A stretch of DNA of 58,004 nt, taken from Streptomyces humidus. Lineage in GTDB: Bacteria; Actinomycetota; Actinomycetes; Streptomycetales; Streptomycetaceae. The position numbers and the translations under genes are program-made. The stretch is from positions 1-58,004 of the forward strand of contig NZ_BMTL01000046.1 of assembly GCF_014649655.1 (NCBI RefSeq). The letters are read 5' to 3'. Shown piece after piece: positions 8,147 to 18,380 of this stretch (its first letter is position 1; the number at the start of each line of letters is the position of its first letter). Below the pieces are notes generated by a model that worked only from the letters and a program-made list of their open reading frames with translations, searched no databases and was not told the origin of the DNA.

Positions 8147-8830
8147 GTGAGAAGCAGCGGCGACGGTACGGCTGGGGGTGCCCCCGGACTCGGCGTCGGG
8201 GGAAGCGGTCCGTACCCTCCCCCGAGCTCTCGGTTGCGTCCGGGTGGGGGATACCCCCACCAGGGCGGCGCGGCCGATCACGCCCCGCATCGACCGGCAG
8301 CCGTGCCGAGCAGCGGAGGGGCGACGTCCATGGCGTCCGAGCAGATCGGCTATCGCGGTCCGACGGCCTGTGCGGCCGCGGGCATCACCTACCGGCAGCT
8401 GGACTACTGGGCTCGCACCGGGCTCGTCGAGCCGAGCGTGCGGCCCGCGCACGGCTCCGGCACCCAGCGGTTGTACAGCTTCCGGGACGTCGTCGTCCTG
8501 AAGATCGTCAAGCGGTTCCTCGACACCGGGGTGTCGCTGCAGAACATCCGGGGCGCCGTCCAGCATCTGCGTGAGCGCGGGTTCAGCGACCTGGAGCGCA
8601 TGACGCTGATGAGCGACGGCGCCACGGTGTACGAGTGCACCTCGCCTGACGAGGTCCACGCCCTGCTCCAGGGCGGGCAGGGCGTCTTCGGAATCGCCGT
8701 GGGCGTGGTGTGGCGGGACGTGGAGAGCGCGCTGTCGCAGTTGCACGGGGAGCGCGTGGACACTGGGGAGACGCTGGTGGGTCACAACCCTGCGGACGAG
8801 CTGGCGCGTCGGCGCAACCGGGCGGTCTGA
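8147..8830 (+). CDS. MerR family transcriptional regulator (Rv1830 type)
   Basis: A 227-residue regulator. The MerR winged helix starts near residue 62 (EQIGYRGPTACAAAGITYRQ) with YWARTGLVEPS and the LYSFRDVVVLKIVKRFLDTG dimer helix. The C-terminal part keeps GIAVGVVWRDVE. It is the paralogue of the MerR gene two positions upstream. The GTG at 8147 has GGAGG 6 bases before it and a promoter upstream. An inner ATG at 8331 would remove a 61-residue, low-complexity Gly/Pro leader whose DNA looks like a Streptomyces short repeat. The DNA-binding domain begins after that leader, so both forms would bind DNA. Confidence 0.85.
   Translation: MRSSGDGTAGGAPGLGVGGSGPYPPPSSRLRPGGGYPHQGGAADHAPHRPAAVPSSGGATSMASEQIGYRGPTACAAAGITYRQLDYWARTGLVEPSVRPAHGSGTQRLYSFRDVVVLKIVKRFLDTGVSLQNIRGAVQHLRERGFSDLERMTLMSDGATVYECTSPDEVHALLQGGQGVFGIAVGVVWRDVESALSQLHGERVDTGETLVGHNPADELARRRNRAV
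8168..8270 (+). repeat. Streptomyces REP-like palindromic element inside the MerR leader
   Basis: Two GGGGG/CCCCC hairpins (GGGGGTGCCCCC near 8174 and GGGGGATACCCCC near 8246) flank CCCCCGAGCTCTCGG, a text seen in many intergenic repeats of Streptomyces. It lies in frame within the region encoding the N-terminal leader of the MerR protein. Confidence 0.5.
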
Positions 8831-8894
8831 GGCCCTTCAGGGGCGCCGGCGGCGGGGAACGCCGTTGTCAGTGGTGTGGTGCACCATCGGACGT

Positions 8895-10343
8895 GTGAGA
8901 AACGCGCCCACGATCCTGCATCTCGACATGGATGCCTTCTTCGCCCAGGCGGAGCAGGCGTCCAAGCCGAGTCTGCGCGGGAAAGCCGTGGTCGTGGGCG
9001 GTCTGGGGCCGCGCGGGGTGGTGGCGACCGCCTCCTACGAGGCGCGTGTCTTCGGGGTGCACTCGGCGATGCCCATGGCCCAGGCGCGCCGTCTGGCCCC
9101 CCATGCCGCCTACCTCGTTCCGCGCTTCGCGTTCTACCGCTCGATCAGCGAGCAGGTGATGGGGCTGCTGCGTGCGCTTTCACCGTTGGTCGAGCCCCTG
9201 AGCCTGGACGAGGCATTCGTGGACCTGGAGGCCGGAGAGGCGGCCTGGGACAGCGAGTCGGCGCGTCTGGCCGGTATTCGGCTGCGCGGGGACATACGCA
9301 GGGTGACCGGTCTGACGGGCTCGGTGGGGCTGGCCTCCTGCAAGATGCTCGCAAAGATCGCATCGGAGCAGGCGAAGCCCGACGGTCTGGTGCTCATCGA
9401 ACCGGGCACCGAGCGGGCGATGCTCGGGCCGATGTCGGTGCGCACGCTGCCGGGAGTCGGCCCGGCCACGGGGGACCATTTGCGGCGCGCCGGGGTCACC
9501 ACGGTCGACGAGATCGCGGAGGCCGGTGAGGACGAGCTGGTGCGGCTGCTGGGCAAGGCCCACGGGCATGCCCTGTACGCGATGGCGCTCGCGAGGGACG
9601 ACCGTCCGGTGGTGGCGGAGCGGGAGACGAAGTCCGTGTCGGTCGAGGACACCTATGACGTGGACATCCACGACCGGGTACGGGTCGAGCTGGAGGTGCA
9701 ACGGCTCGCGGACCGGTGTGTGCGCAGGCTGCGGGAGGCCGGTCTGTCCGGGCGGACCATCGTGCTGAAGGTGCGGCGCTACGACTTCTCCACGCTCACC
9801 CGGTCCGAGACGCTGCGCGGGCCGACCGACGATCTCGCGGTGGTCCGGGAAGCGGCTGCCAGGCTGCTGGACGCCGTGGACACGACCGGTGGGGTGCGGC
9901 TCCTGGGCGTCGGCGTCAGCGGTCTGGCGGACTTCACCCAGGAGGACCTGTTCGCTCAGGCCGCGGAGAGGCGTTCGGACGAGCCTGCGGAGGAGCCGGC
10001 GGGCGAGGCCGTCGCCGAGGTCCCCGCGCCGGCCGAGCACCGGTGGCGGCCCGGACATGATGTGCGCCATGCCGAGCTGGGGCACGGGTGGGTGCAGGGA
10101 AGTGGCCTCGGCCGGGTGACGGTGCGCTTCGAGACGCCCGAGTCGGAGCCGGGGCGGGTGCGGACGTTCCGGACCGACGACCCCGGGCTGGAGCCGGCGG
10201 ATCCGCTGCCGCTGGTGCGGCCAGGATCCGACGAGGGCGACGGGCCGGCGGCGGAGGTGACCGATCCGCACGTCGGGCGCACGGAGTGGGAAGCCGGGAA
10301 CTCTCCACAAGGCCGATCAGTTACACAGGGTGAGGCGACTTGA
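8895..10343 (+). CDS. dinB: DNA polymerase IV (Y family) with C-terminal Tudor-like tail
   Basis: A 482-residue translesion polymerase that copies damaged template. The palm shows HLDMDAFFA (D11, D13) and SLDEAFVDL (D105, E106), the three metal ligands. Then come the thumb helix-hairpin-helix (TLPGVGPATGDHLRRAGV) and the little finger. A QEDLF motif after the little finger resembles a beta-clamp-binding peptide. After the usual 350-360 residues there is an extra 120. These include WRPGHDVRHAELGHGWVQGS (from about 383) with a following VTVRFE strand, which resembles the Tudor/SH3 tail of PcrA and other RNA-polymerase-binding proteins. GTG 8895 gives the standard N terminus. Confidence 0.93.
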   Translation: MRNAPTILHLDMDAFFAQAEQASKPSLRGKAVVVGGLGPRGVVATASYEARVFGVHSAMPMAQARRLAPHAAYLVPRFAFYRSISEQVMGLLRALSPLVEPLSLDEAFVDLEAGEAAWDSESARLAGIRLRGDIRRVTGLTGSVGLASCKMLAKIASEQAKPDGLVLIEPGTERAMLGPMSVRTLPGVGPATGDHLRRAGVTTVDEIAEAGEDELVRLLGKAHGHALYAMALARDDRPVVAERETKSVSVEDTYDVDIHDRVRVELEVQRLADRCVRRLREAGLSGRTIVLKVRRYDFSTLTRSETLRGPTDDLAVVREAAARLLDAVDTTGGVRLLGVGVSGLADFTQEDLFAQAAERRSDEPAEEPAGEAVAEVPAPAEHRWRPGHDVRHAELGHGWVQGSGLGRVTVRFETPESEPGRVRTFRTDDPGLEPADPLPLVRPGSDEGDGPAAEVTDPHVGRTEWEAGNSPQGRSVTQGEAT

Positions 10344-10426
10344 GCGGTGCGTAGAGCATACGAGCCGCGGCGGAGTGGCGGCGACGCCGGGAAGGGCGCT
10401 GCCGACGGCGGAGGGGAGGGAGCTGG

Positions 10427-10888
10427 ATGGACATGCGAGGGGACCGGTCCGTGGAGCGGGCCGGAGTGTCGCCCCGGCGGGCGGCCGAGATGAGTTCGGT
10501 GACGGACCGGGTGGCCCGTTGGTGCGCCGAACGGAGCGACGTGGCGGGGTTGCTGCTCGTCGGGTCCTGCGCCCGTGGAGCGGCGCGGGCCGATTCGGAC
10601 GTCGACCTCCTGTTGTTGTCGACGGCTCCGGACCGGTATGCGGAGGGTGACGCATGGCTGCCGGAGTTGTCCCTGGGGGAGGTGGTGCGCGTCCGTGCCT
10701 GGGGACCGCTCACCGAATGGCGGCAGGTCACCGCGTCCGGTCTGGAGGTGGAGATGTGCGTCGGACCCACCGCTTGGGCCAGGACCGATCCGGTCGACGC
10801 CGGTACCCGAAGAGTCGTCACGGACGGAGCACGGCCGCTGTACGACCCGGCCGGGATCCTGGGGGCGCTGATACGAGCCTGCGCCTGA
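10427..10888 (+). CDS. Nucleotidyltransferase domain protein (MNT-like)
   Basis: A 153-residue single-domain protein with the polymerase-beta-type signature GSCARGAARADSDVDLLL (G46, S47, D58, D60), enough for metal and NTP binding. Such minimal nucleotidyltransferases can adenylylate proteins, act as antitoxins, or modify small molecules. No HEPN partner gene lies beside it, so a classic HEPN-MNT toxin pair is not supported. The ATG at 10427 has GGGGAGGGAG directly upstream. It ends 4 bases before the convergent PRC-barrel gene. Confidence 0.8.
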   Translation: MDMRGDRSVERAGVSPRRAAEMSSVTDRVARWCAERSDVAGLLLVGSCARGAARADSDVDLLLLSTAPDRYAEGDAWLPELSLGEVVRVRAWGPLTEWRQVTASGLEVEMCVGPTAWARTDPVDAGTRRVVTDGARPLYDPAGILGALIRACA

Positions 10889-10892
10889 GGGC

Positions 10893-11264
10893 TCAGCCGT
10901 CGTCCGTGCCCGCCAGCCGGCCGAAGTCGTGGTCGGGGAGCGGGGGAGGGGAGCCCAGGTCGAGACCGTAGTGGTGATAGAGCTGGAGTTCCTGCTCCGG
11001 GGAGAGGTGGCGGCCCACGCCGAAGTCCGGGGCGTCCTTGATCAGCGCGCGGTCGAAGGGGACGCGCAGGGCGCCCTCGACCAGCTCGCTGGGCTCCAGC
11101 GGGACGAAGGCGTCGCGGGAGAACAGGCCTGTCCGTATGGCCGCCCACTCCGGAACGCCGGTCGCGTCGTCGAGGTAGACCTCGTCGACGGTGCCGATCT
11201 TGGCGCCGTTGCGGTCGAACGCCTTGCGGCCGATCAGGTTGCGCGGATCGATGTCGGTCTGCAC
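10893..11264 (-). CDS. PRC-barrel domain protein
   Basis: A 123-residue protein beginning VQTDIDPRNLIGRKAFDRNG, followed by KIGTVDEVYLDD, the core beta-barrel motif of PRC proteins, and then a charged C-terminal tail. PRC domains occur in photosynthetic reaction centre H subunits, RimM and many small actinobacterial proteins of unknown role. The GTG at 11264 was preferred over a longer reading to 11369 because GGAGGG lies just upstream and the homologous part starts here. It is divergent from gcvP, with the riboswitch between them. Confidence 0.82.
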   Translation of the reverse strand: MQTDIDPRNLIGRKAFDRNGAKIGTVDEVYLDDATGVPEWAAIRTGLFSRDAFVPLEPSELVEGALRVPFDRALIKDAPDFGVGRHLSPEQELQLYHHYGLDLGSPPPLPDHDFGRLAGTDDG

Positions 11265-11381
11265 GGGCCCTCCACTTGGTCGCAACTCATCCGTCAGCAC
11301 CACAAAAGGGCACAATGGGATCGGCGGCCACTCGAGAGGGTGATGTTGACCTCGCTGGTAGTCTGACAATGGCTGTTGACC

Positions 11382-11592
11382 CCGTGCGGGAGAGTCCTCC
11401 GAACGACATTCGGAGGCGCCGAAGGAGCAAATCCTCCCCGGAATCTCTCAGGCTCACGTACCGCACGGACGAGGTCACTCTGGAAAGCAGGGCGGGTGCC
11501 GACGGCGTCGACGGTGTCCGCTCTCACCGACGGTGAAAGCCGGGCGTCCTTACGGGCGGCCGGTGAAGCTCTCAGGTTGAGATGACAGAGGG
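11382..11592 (+). promoter_or_regulatory. Tandem glycine riboswitch upstream of gcvP
   Basis: Two aptamers in series. Aptamer 1 spans 11382-11468, closed by a perfect 8-bp P1 (CCGTGCGG with CCGCACGG), with GGAGAG near the start and CTCTCAGGC before the 3' strand. Aptamer 2 runs from about 11477 to 11592 with the CTCTGGAAAGC start, a second CTCTCAGG and the ACAGAGG close. Glycine binding would control expression of glycine decarboxylase directly downstream. The 68 bases left before the ATG hold the ribosome-binding site. Confidence 0.9.
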
Positions 11593-11659
11593 GGAGGCCG
11601 TCCGGGTACCCGCGCCGTGGTGACCCACGAAGGTCGTGTCAGACCAGGAGGCCTCCGTA

Positions 11660-14545
<2,886 letters not shown>

Positions 14546-15218
14546 GTGAGCGCGGCACCGCAGGGCCCGGCGCCGGCCCGGAACGGCTGGGTCCGGCCCT
14601 CTCCGGGCATGGCCCTGCGGTTGCCGCGGATCTGGAGGCTGACGGTGCAGGAGCCGCGGCCCGGCTCGGCGGCGTTCTGCCGAACGGACGCCTCTCCCCG
14701 TAGCCGGTCGGCGCGGTGGATGCGCTCTGTCTGCCTCGCCCGGCCGGGGAGAGGGCCCGGCCCCGGGAGGGGTTGACCCGGCAGTCGGCGGCACCACCGC
14801 ATCGACCGGTGGCGCCGCCTTTTCCTGCCCGGGACGGCGGGTCCGTTCCGGGCATCGCGATCGCCTGGCCGTGCGGAGACCGGCTCGGACGATCCTGGCC
14901 GCAGCCCGGGTGGTGCAACCCTCGTTTGCCGAGCTGGACGTACGCGGCCCGCTCCCGGGCCGGTCTCCCGGCGCCTGGCGTGCGACGGCCAGGGAACGCA
15001 AGGTGGTGAAGGGGCCCTCGGCCGTCCGGGGGTCTGTGGCCGTGTCCGTGAGGGCCCGTCCGTCTCGCGAAGCCACGGCGGCCGGTGGATGCCCGTCCCG
15101 CTGACGGGGACGAGGCGGCCGCCCGCATACGGTACGAAGGCGCCCGTGCCCTGACCGGTGGGCGCGCTCCTGCTCGCCGGGCGGGCGGCGCTGTTCGCGG
15201 GACACGGTCCCGCGCCTT
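14546..15218. other. Non-coding stretch between gcvP and the molbindin gene
   Basis: 673 bases without a convincing gene. Short open frames lack ribosome-binding sites and have no recognisable domains. The main element is a hairpin terminator at 14786-14823. The rest is GC-rich sequence with no signals that could be supported. Confidence 0.6.
14786..14823 (+). terminator. Candidate terminator downstream of gcvP
   Basis: A 14-bp stem with one mismatch (14786-14799 with 14806-14819) and a 6-base loop is followed by TTTT. It lies 240 bases after the gcvP stop and could end that transcript. Confidence 0.6.
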
Positions 15219-15650
15219 CTACGCCGTCGCCACGGACACCTCGGTGGCCTTGATCAGCGCCACGACGTCGGAGCCCACGAAGAGCCCCAGATCGGTCGCC
15301 GCTTCCTTGGTGATCACTGAGGTGAGTTCGGCGCCCTCCAGGATGATTTTCACCGAGGCCATGATGTCGCCGATCGTGAGGCCCGTGATCGTGCCGGGGA
15401 GCCGGTTGCGGATCGAGAGCCCGGCGACCTGACCGGCGGCCAGGGACACCTCTGTCGACTTCACCAGGGCCTGGACGGCGGTGCCCGCGGTGAGGCCGAG
15501 CTGGTGCGCGGCCTCCAGGGTGATGGCAGCCATGAGGTCCTGGCCCCCGTCGAGGCGGATCCTGACGGTGGCCATCACCTCGCCGGTCTGGACGGCGGTC
15601 ACGGTTCCGGGAAGCTGATTGCGGATGCTCAGGAGGGTCATGAGCGTCAC
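15219..15650 (-). CDS. Tandem Mop (TOBE) domain molybdate-binding protein
   Basis: A 143-residue cytosolic molbindin-like protein with two Mop domains: residues about 8-70 (LLSIRNQLPGTVTAVQTGEV) and 78-140 (LSIRNRLPGTITGLTIGDIM). Both end in VKSTEVSLA or IKATEVSVA. Such domains bind molybdate or tungstate oxyanions as multimers for storage or homeostasis, and they also form the sensor part of ModE, but no DNA-binding domain is present here. No mod transport genes are adjacent. Starts at GTG 15650 and ATG 15641 are both possible. Confidence 0.9.
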   Translation of the reverse strand: MTLMTLLSIRNQLPGTVTAVQTGEVMATVRIRLDGGQDLMAAITLEAAHQLGLTAGTAVQALVKSTEVSLAAGQVAGLSIRNRLPGTITGLTIGDIMASVKIILEGAELTSVITKEAATDLGLFVGSDVVALIKATEVSVATA

Positions 15651-15997
15651 GGTAGAGCTCTTGATGTCATATGTCCGGTATGCGGCTTCATGTGCCGCCG
15701 TGACGGCGTCGTCGGTACATTCGTCGCTTTATCAACTTTTCTCCGGCGTCGGCCTGGTCGTCAGGGGCGGCGTCGGTAGCGGGTGCGGCCCAAGGTGTCG
15801 GGCGGGGCCCGTCAGTGAAGACCACAGCGTGCCGCGTCTCCCGCTCCGCGCCCCGCACCTGGTCCCCGGCGCATCGAGTCCCGCACCCGGTTCCCGGCGC
15901 ATCGAGTCCAGGGCATCGCCCCCGGGTATCGCACTCGGTTCCCCGTGCCCCGCGTTCCGCTCACCGGCGGTGGACGCGCGTCGCCCGCCCGCGCGCG
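15651..15997. other. Intergenic region with a short tandem repeat
   Basis: 347 bases between two minus-strand genes. An AT-richer part near 15655-15740 could carry the molbindin promoter. A 28-base unit is repeated twice at 15853-15908 with two mismatches, and a degenerate third copy may follow. No gene was found. Confidence 0.5.
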
Positions 15998-17962
15998 TCA
16001 GCCCGTGTGCACGCGGGGGCGGCGGGTGCGGTCGGGCTCCGCCTCGCGCAGGACCTCCCGGGTGACCGGGGCGACCTCTCCCTGGCCGAAGAGCAGGAAG
16101 CGCAGGAAGTTGGCGAAGGGGTTGCCCTCGGTCCACTCGAAGTAGATGTGCGGGATGCGGCCGGTGGTGTCGCGGGTGTGCAGCAGGAGTGCGGCCAGGG
16201 CGTTGGGGACGGAGGAGGACTCCAGGGTCAGGACGCGGTAGCGCTGGTGCAGGATCTCCCCGCGCACGGTCAGGCCGGCCTCGAACTCGGACGGGTCCAT
16301 GACGGTGACCTCGACGAAGACGAAGTCCTCGCCGGGGATGTCGTTGTCCTGGCGGATCTGCTCGATCTTGTCGCGGTACTCGGCCTTGTCGCGCCGGTCG
16401 GGCTCGTTGGCGATGAACCGTATCCTGCGGCTGGCCATGTCCCGGATGAAACGTTCCGCCATGTCGTCCAGCGTCACGCCTGTCACACGGAGCTCGAAGG
16501 CGCGGGCCAGCCGGGAGAGGAACGAGACGAGGATGATCCCGGCGATGAAGCAGGCGCCGATCTTCACGCCGTCGGGACGCTCGATGACGTTCACGACGGT
16601 GACGTAGAGCAGGACCGCCGAGACGACGGCGAAGCCGGCCGTCCCGCCCCGCTGCCCGGCCCGGCGGGCGGCGATGGTCACGGCGATCGCGGCGGAGGAC
16701 ATCAGGACCAGGACGCCGGTGGCGTAGGCGCCGCCCTGGGCGTCGACGTCGGCGTCGAAGATCCAGGTGACCAGAAAGGCTATCAGGGTGAAGACGAGGA
16801 CCATCGGGCGGACGGCGCGGGCCCAGTGCGGGGCCATGCCGTAGCGGGGGAGGTAGCGGGGCATCAGGTTGAGCAGTCCGGCCATCGCGGAGGCGCCGGC
16901 GAACCAGAGGATGGCGATCGTCGAGGCGTCGTACACCGTGCCGAAGGCGTTGCCGAGGTACTCGTGGGCGAGGTAGGCGAGGGCGCGTCCGTTGGCTTTG
17001 CCGCCGGGCTCGAACTCCTTGGCCGGGATCAGCCAGGTGGTGATGAAGCTGGTGGCGATCAGGAAGACGCTCATGATCAGTGCCGCGGCCGTGAGGAGTT
17101 TCCTGGTGTCCCGGATGCGGCCCCTGGGGTTCTCCTGTGTGTCGGCCGGGTCGCCCTGGACGTGGGGCATGACCGCGACGCCGGTCTCGAAGCCGGACAG
17201 GCCCAGCGCCAGCTTGGGGAAGACCAGCAGGGACACGCCGATCATGGCGAAGGCGTTGCCGTGTTCGGCGGTGAGGGCGGCGGCCCAGTCGGTGACCACA
17301 TGGCCCGCGGTGAGCACGTGCCACAGGCCGACCAGTACGACCACGACGTTCAGGCCGAGGTAGACGGCCACCAGGGCGACGGCGACGCCGATGGCTTCCA
17401 GGAAGCCCTTGAGGAAGACCGCGCCGAGCAGGGCCACCAGCAGCAGGGTGATGATCATCTTCTGGCCCTGCAGCGTGCTCGTCAGATGCGGGTTCTCGAC
17501 GAGGTGGGTCGAGGCGTCGGCCGCGGACAGGGTGATGGTGATCAGGAAGTCGGTGGCGGCGAAGCCCAGCAGGGTCAGCACGAACAGCTTGCCCTTCCAG
17601 AAGGACAGCAGCCGTTCCAGCATCGCGATCGAGCCCTCGCCGTGCGGGCTCTCCTCGGCCACCCGCCGGTAGACGGGCAGTGCGCCCGCCAGGGTGACGA
17701 TCACCAGCACGACGGTGGCCACGGGCGAGAGCAGGCCGGCCGCGAGGGCGGCGATGCCCGGCTGGTATCCGAGGGTCGAGAAGTAGTCGACGCCCGTCAG
17801 GCACATGACCCGGTACCAGCGCTGTCCCTCGCGCTCGGGCCCGGGTCGCGCCTCGGACCCGGTGGCCGGCTCCTGGGGGCCGTGGCCCTTGCCCATGTCG
17901 GCGAGGCCCTCCAGCATCCAGGCGCGCAGACGGCCGGGCGGAGGGTGTTCGGTGGCGGTCAT
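15998..17962 (-). CDS. APC-superfamily permease with C-terminal cytosolic domain
   Basis: About 654 residues with roughly 12 transmembrane helices (about 45-475) followed by a soluble tail of 180 residues. The first membrane block GVDYFSTLGYQPGIAALAAG has the unwound-helix pattern of APC transporters. The long acidic tail and overall length recall potassium/amino-acid permeases such as KimA, so the substrate may be K+ or an amino acid and cannot be fixed from sequence. ATG 17962 was chosen because GGAG lies 7 bases upstream. Another ATG at 17968 is two codons longer. No partner gene is adjacent. Confidence 0.8.
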   Translation of the reverse strand: MTATEHPPPGRLRAWMLEGLADMGKGHGPQEPATGSEARPGPEREGQRWYRVMCLTGVDYFSTLGYQPGIAALAAGLLSPVATVVLVIVTLAGALPVYRRVAEESPHGEGSIAMLERLLSFWKGKLFVLTLLGFAATDFLITITLSAADASTHLVENPHLTSTLQGQKMIITLLLVALLGAVFLKGFLEAIGVAVALVAVYLGLNVVVVLVGLWHVLTAGHVVTDWAAALTAEHGNAFAMIGVSLLVFPKLALGLSGFETGVAVMPHVQGDPADTQENPRGRIRDTRKLLTAAALIMSVFLIATSFITTWLIPAKEFEPGGKANGRALAYLAHEYLGNAFGTVYDASTIAILWFAGASAMAGLLNLMPRYLPRYGMAPHWARAVRPMVLVFTLIAFLVTWIFDADVDAQGGAYATGVLVLMSSAAIAVTIAARRAGQRGGTAGFAVVSAVLLYVTVVNVIERPDGVKIGACFIAGIILVSFLSRLARAFELRVTGVTLDDMAERFIRDMASRRIRFIANEPDRRDKAEYRDKIEQIRQDNDIPGEDFVFVEVTVMDPSEFEAGLTVRGEILHQRYRVLTLESSSVPNALAALLLHTRDTTGRIPHIYFEWTEGNPFANFLRFLLFGQGEVAPVTREVLREAEPDRTRRPRVHTG

Positions 17963-18211
17963 CGACATGCTCCAGGGGTGCGGCTCGGCGTGTGGTTTCG
18001 GCCATCACGCGGACGGCGGCATCAGCGTAAGCGGAGAGTCACTCCCGGGCCTGCGAACGGGGGTCCGGAGGGCATCAAGCTTCCGTTAAGACTGGTCGCG
18101 GGCCCATCGGAGGCCGTGACCGGAACACTCAGCGTCACGTCACGCGGGGGAGCCGATCCAGCCAGTGAGGCCGTCTCCGTCGTCCGACTCCGTAATGTTC
18201 GCCGATGAATA

Positions 18212-18222
18212 CGAATGTTTCG
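18212..18222. promoter_or_regulatory. Candidate LacI-family operator 1 (CGAA-N3-TTCG)
   Basis: CGAATGTTTCG is an inverted repeat of CGAA and TTCG around 3 bases, 78 bases upstream of the -35 element. It has the same form as the site at 18351. Confidence 0.4.
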
Positions 18223-18289
18223 ACGAGGTCAAGGTCCGCGCCTGACGCTCTTCTCTCAAGTGACCCCCGGATTGCCTGTGTTCAAGGGG

Positions 18290-18319
18290 TTGCCACCCGT
18301 CGGACGGTGTCTCTAGGGT
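18290..18319 (+). promoter_or_regulatory. Promoter of the xylo-oligosaccharide uptake operon
   Basis: TTGCCA (18290-18295), an 18-base spacer and TAGGGT (18314-18319) match a HrdB-type promoter. Transcription should start near 18326, giving a leader of about 55 bases that contains the operator at 18351. Confidence 0.6.
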
Positions 18320-18350
18320 GCGGCAGCAGCGAACCTTTCTGGATCTGGTT

Positions 18351-18361
18351 CGAAACTTTCG
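18351..18361. promoter_or_regulatory. Candidate LacI-family operator 2 (CGAAACTTTCG)
   Basis: A perfect palindrome, CGAAA-C-TTTCG, lies in the 5' leader about 25 bases past the predicted start of transcription and 8 bases before the ribosome-binding site. GAAA-N-TTTC boxes are known near Streptomyces xylanase genes, and the linked LacI protein is the likely binder. Confidence 0.6.
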
Positions 18362-18380
18362 ATCTACCAAGGAGCGCATG

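Larger units (their letters stand above)
17963..18380. other. Divergent regulatory region: permease / xylo-oligosaccharide operon
   Basis: 418 bases between divergent genes. The right half holds the operon promoter (18290-18319) and two inverted repeats annotated separately. Around 18065-18130 there is a moderately AT-rich stretch likely to carry the permease promoter. No gene was found. Confidence 0.6.

Noticed and set aside
10427..10888. HEPN-MNT toxin-antitoxin pair
   Set aside because: The nucleotidyltransferase motif is present but neither neighbour has a HEPN RX4-6H motif.
17963..18130. c-di-AMP (ydaO) riboswitch before the APC permease
   Set aside because: Considered because KimA-type permeases often have one, but I could not see the conserved core motifs.
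15815..18208. 797-codon plus-strand open frame opposite the APC permease
   Set aside because: It has Gly/Gln/Asp-rich composition and no ribosome-binding site, while the minus strand has a complete membrane transporter.
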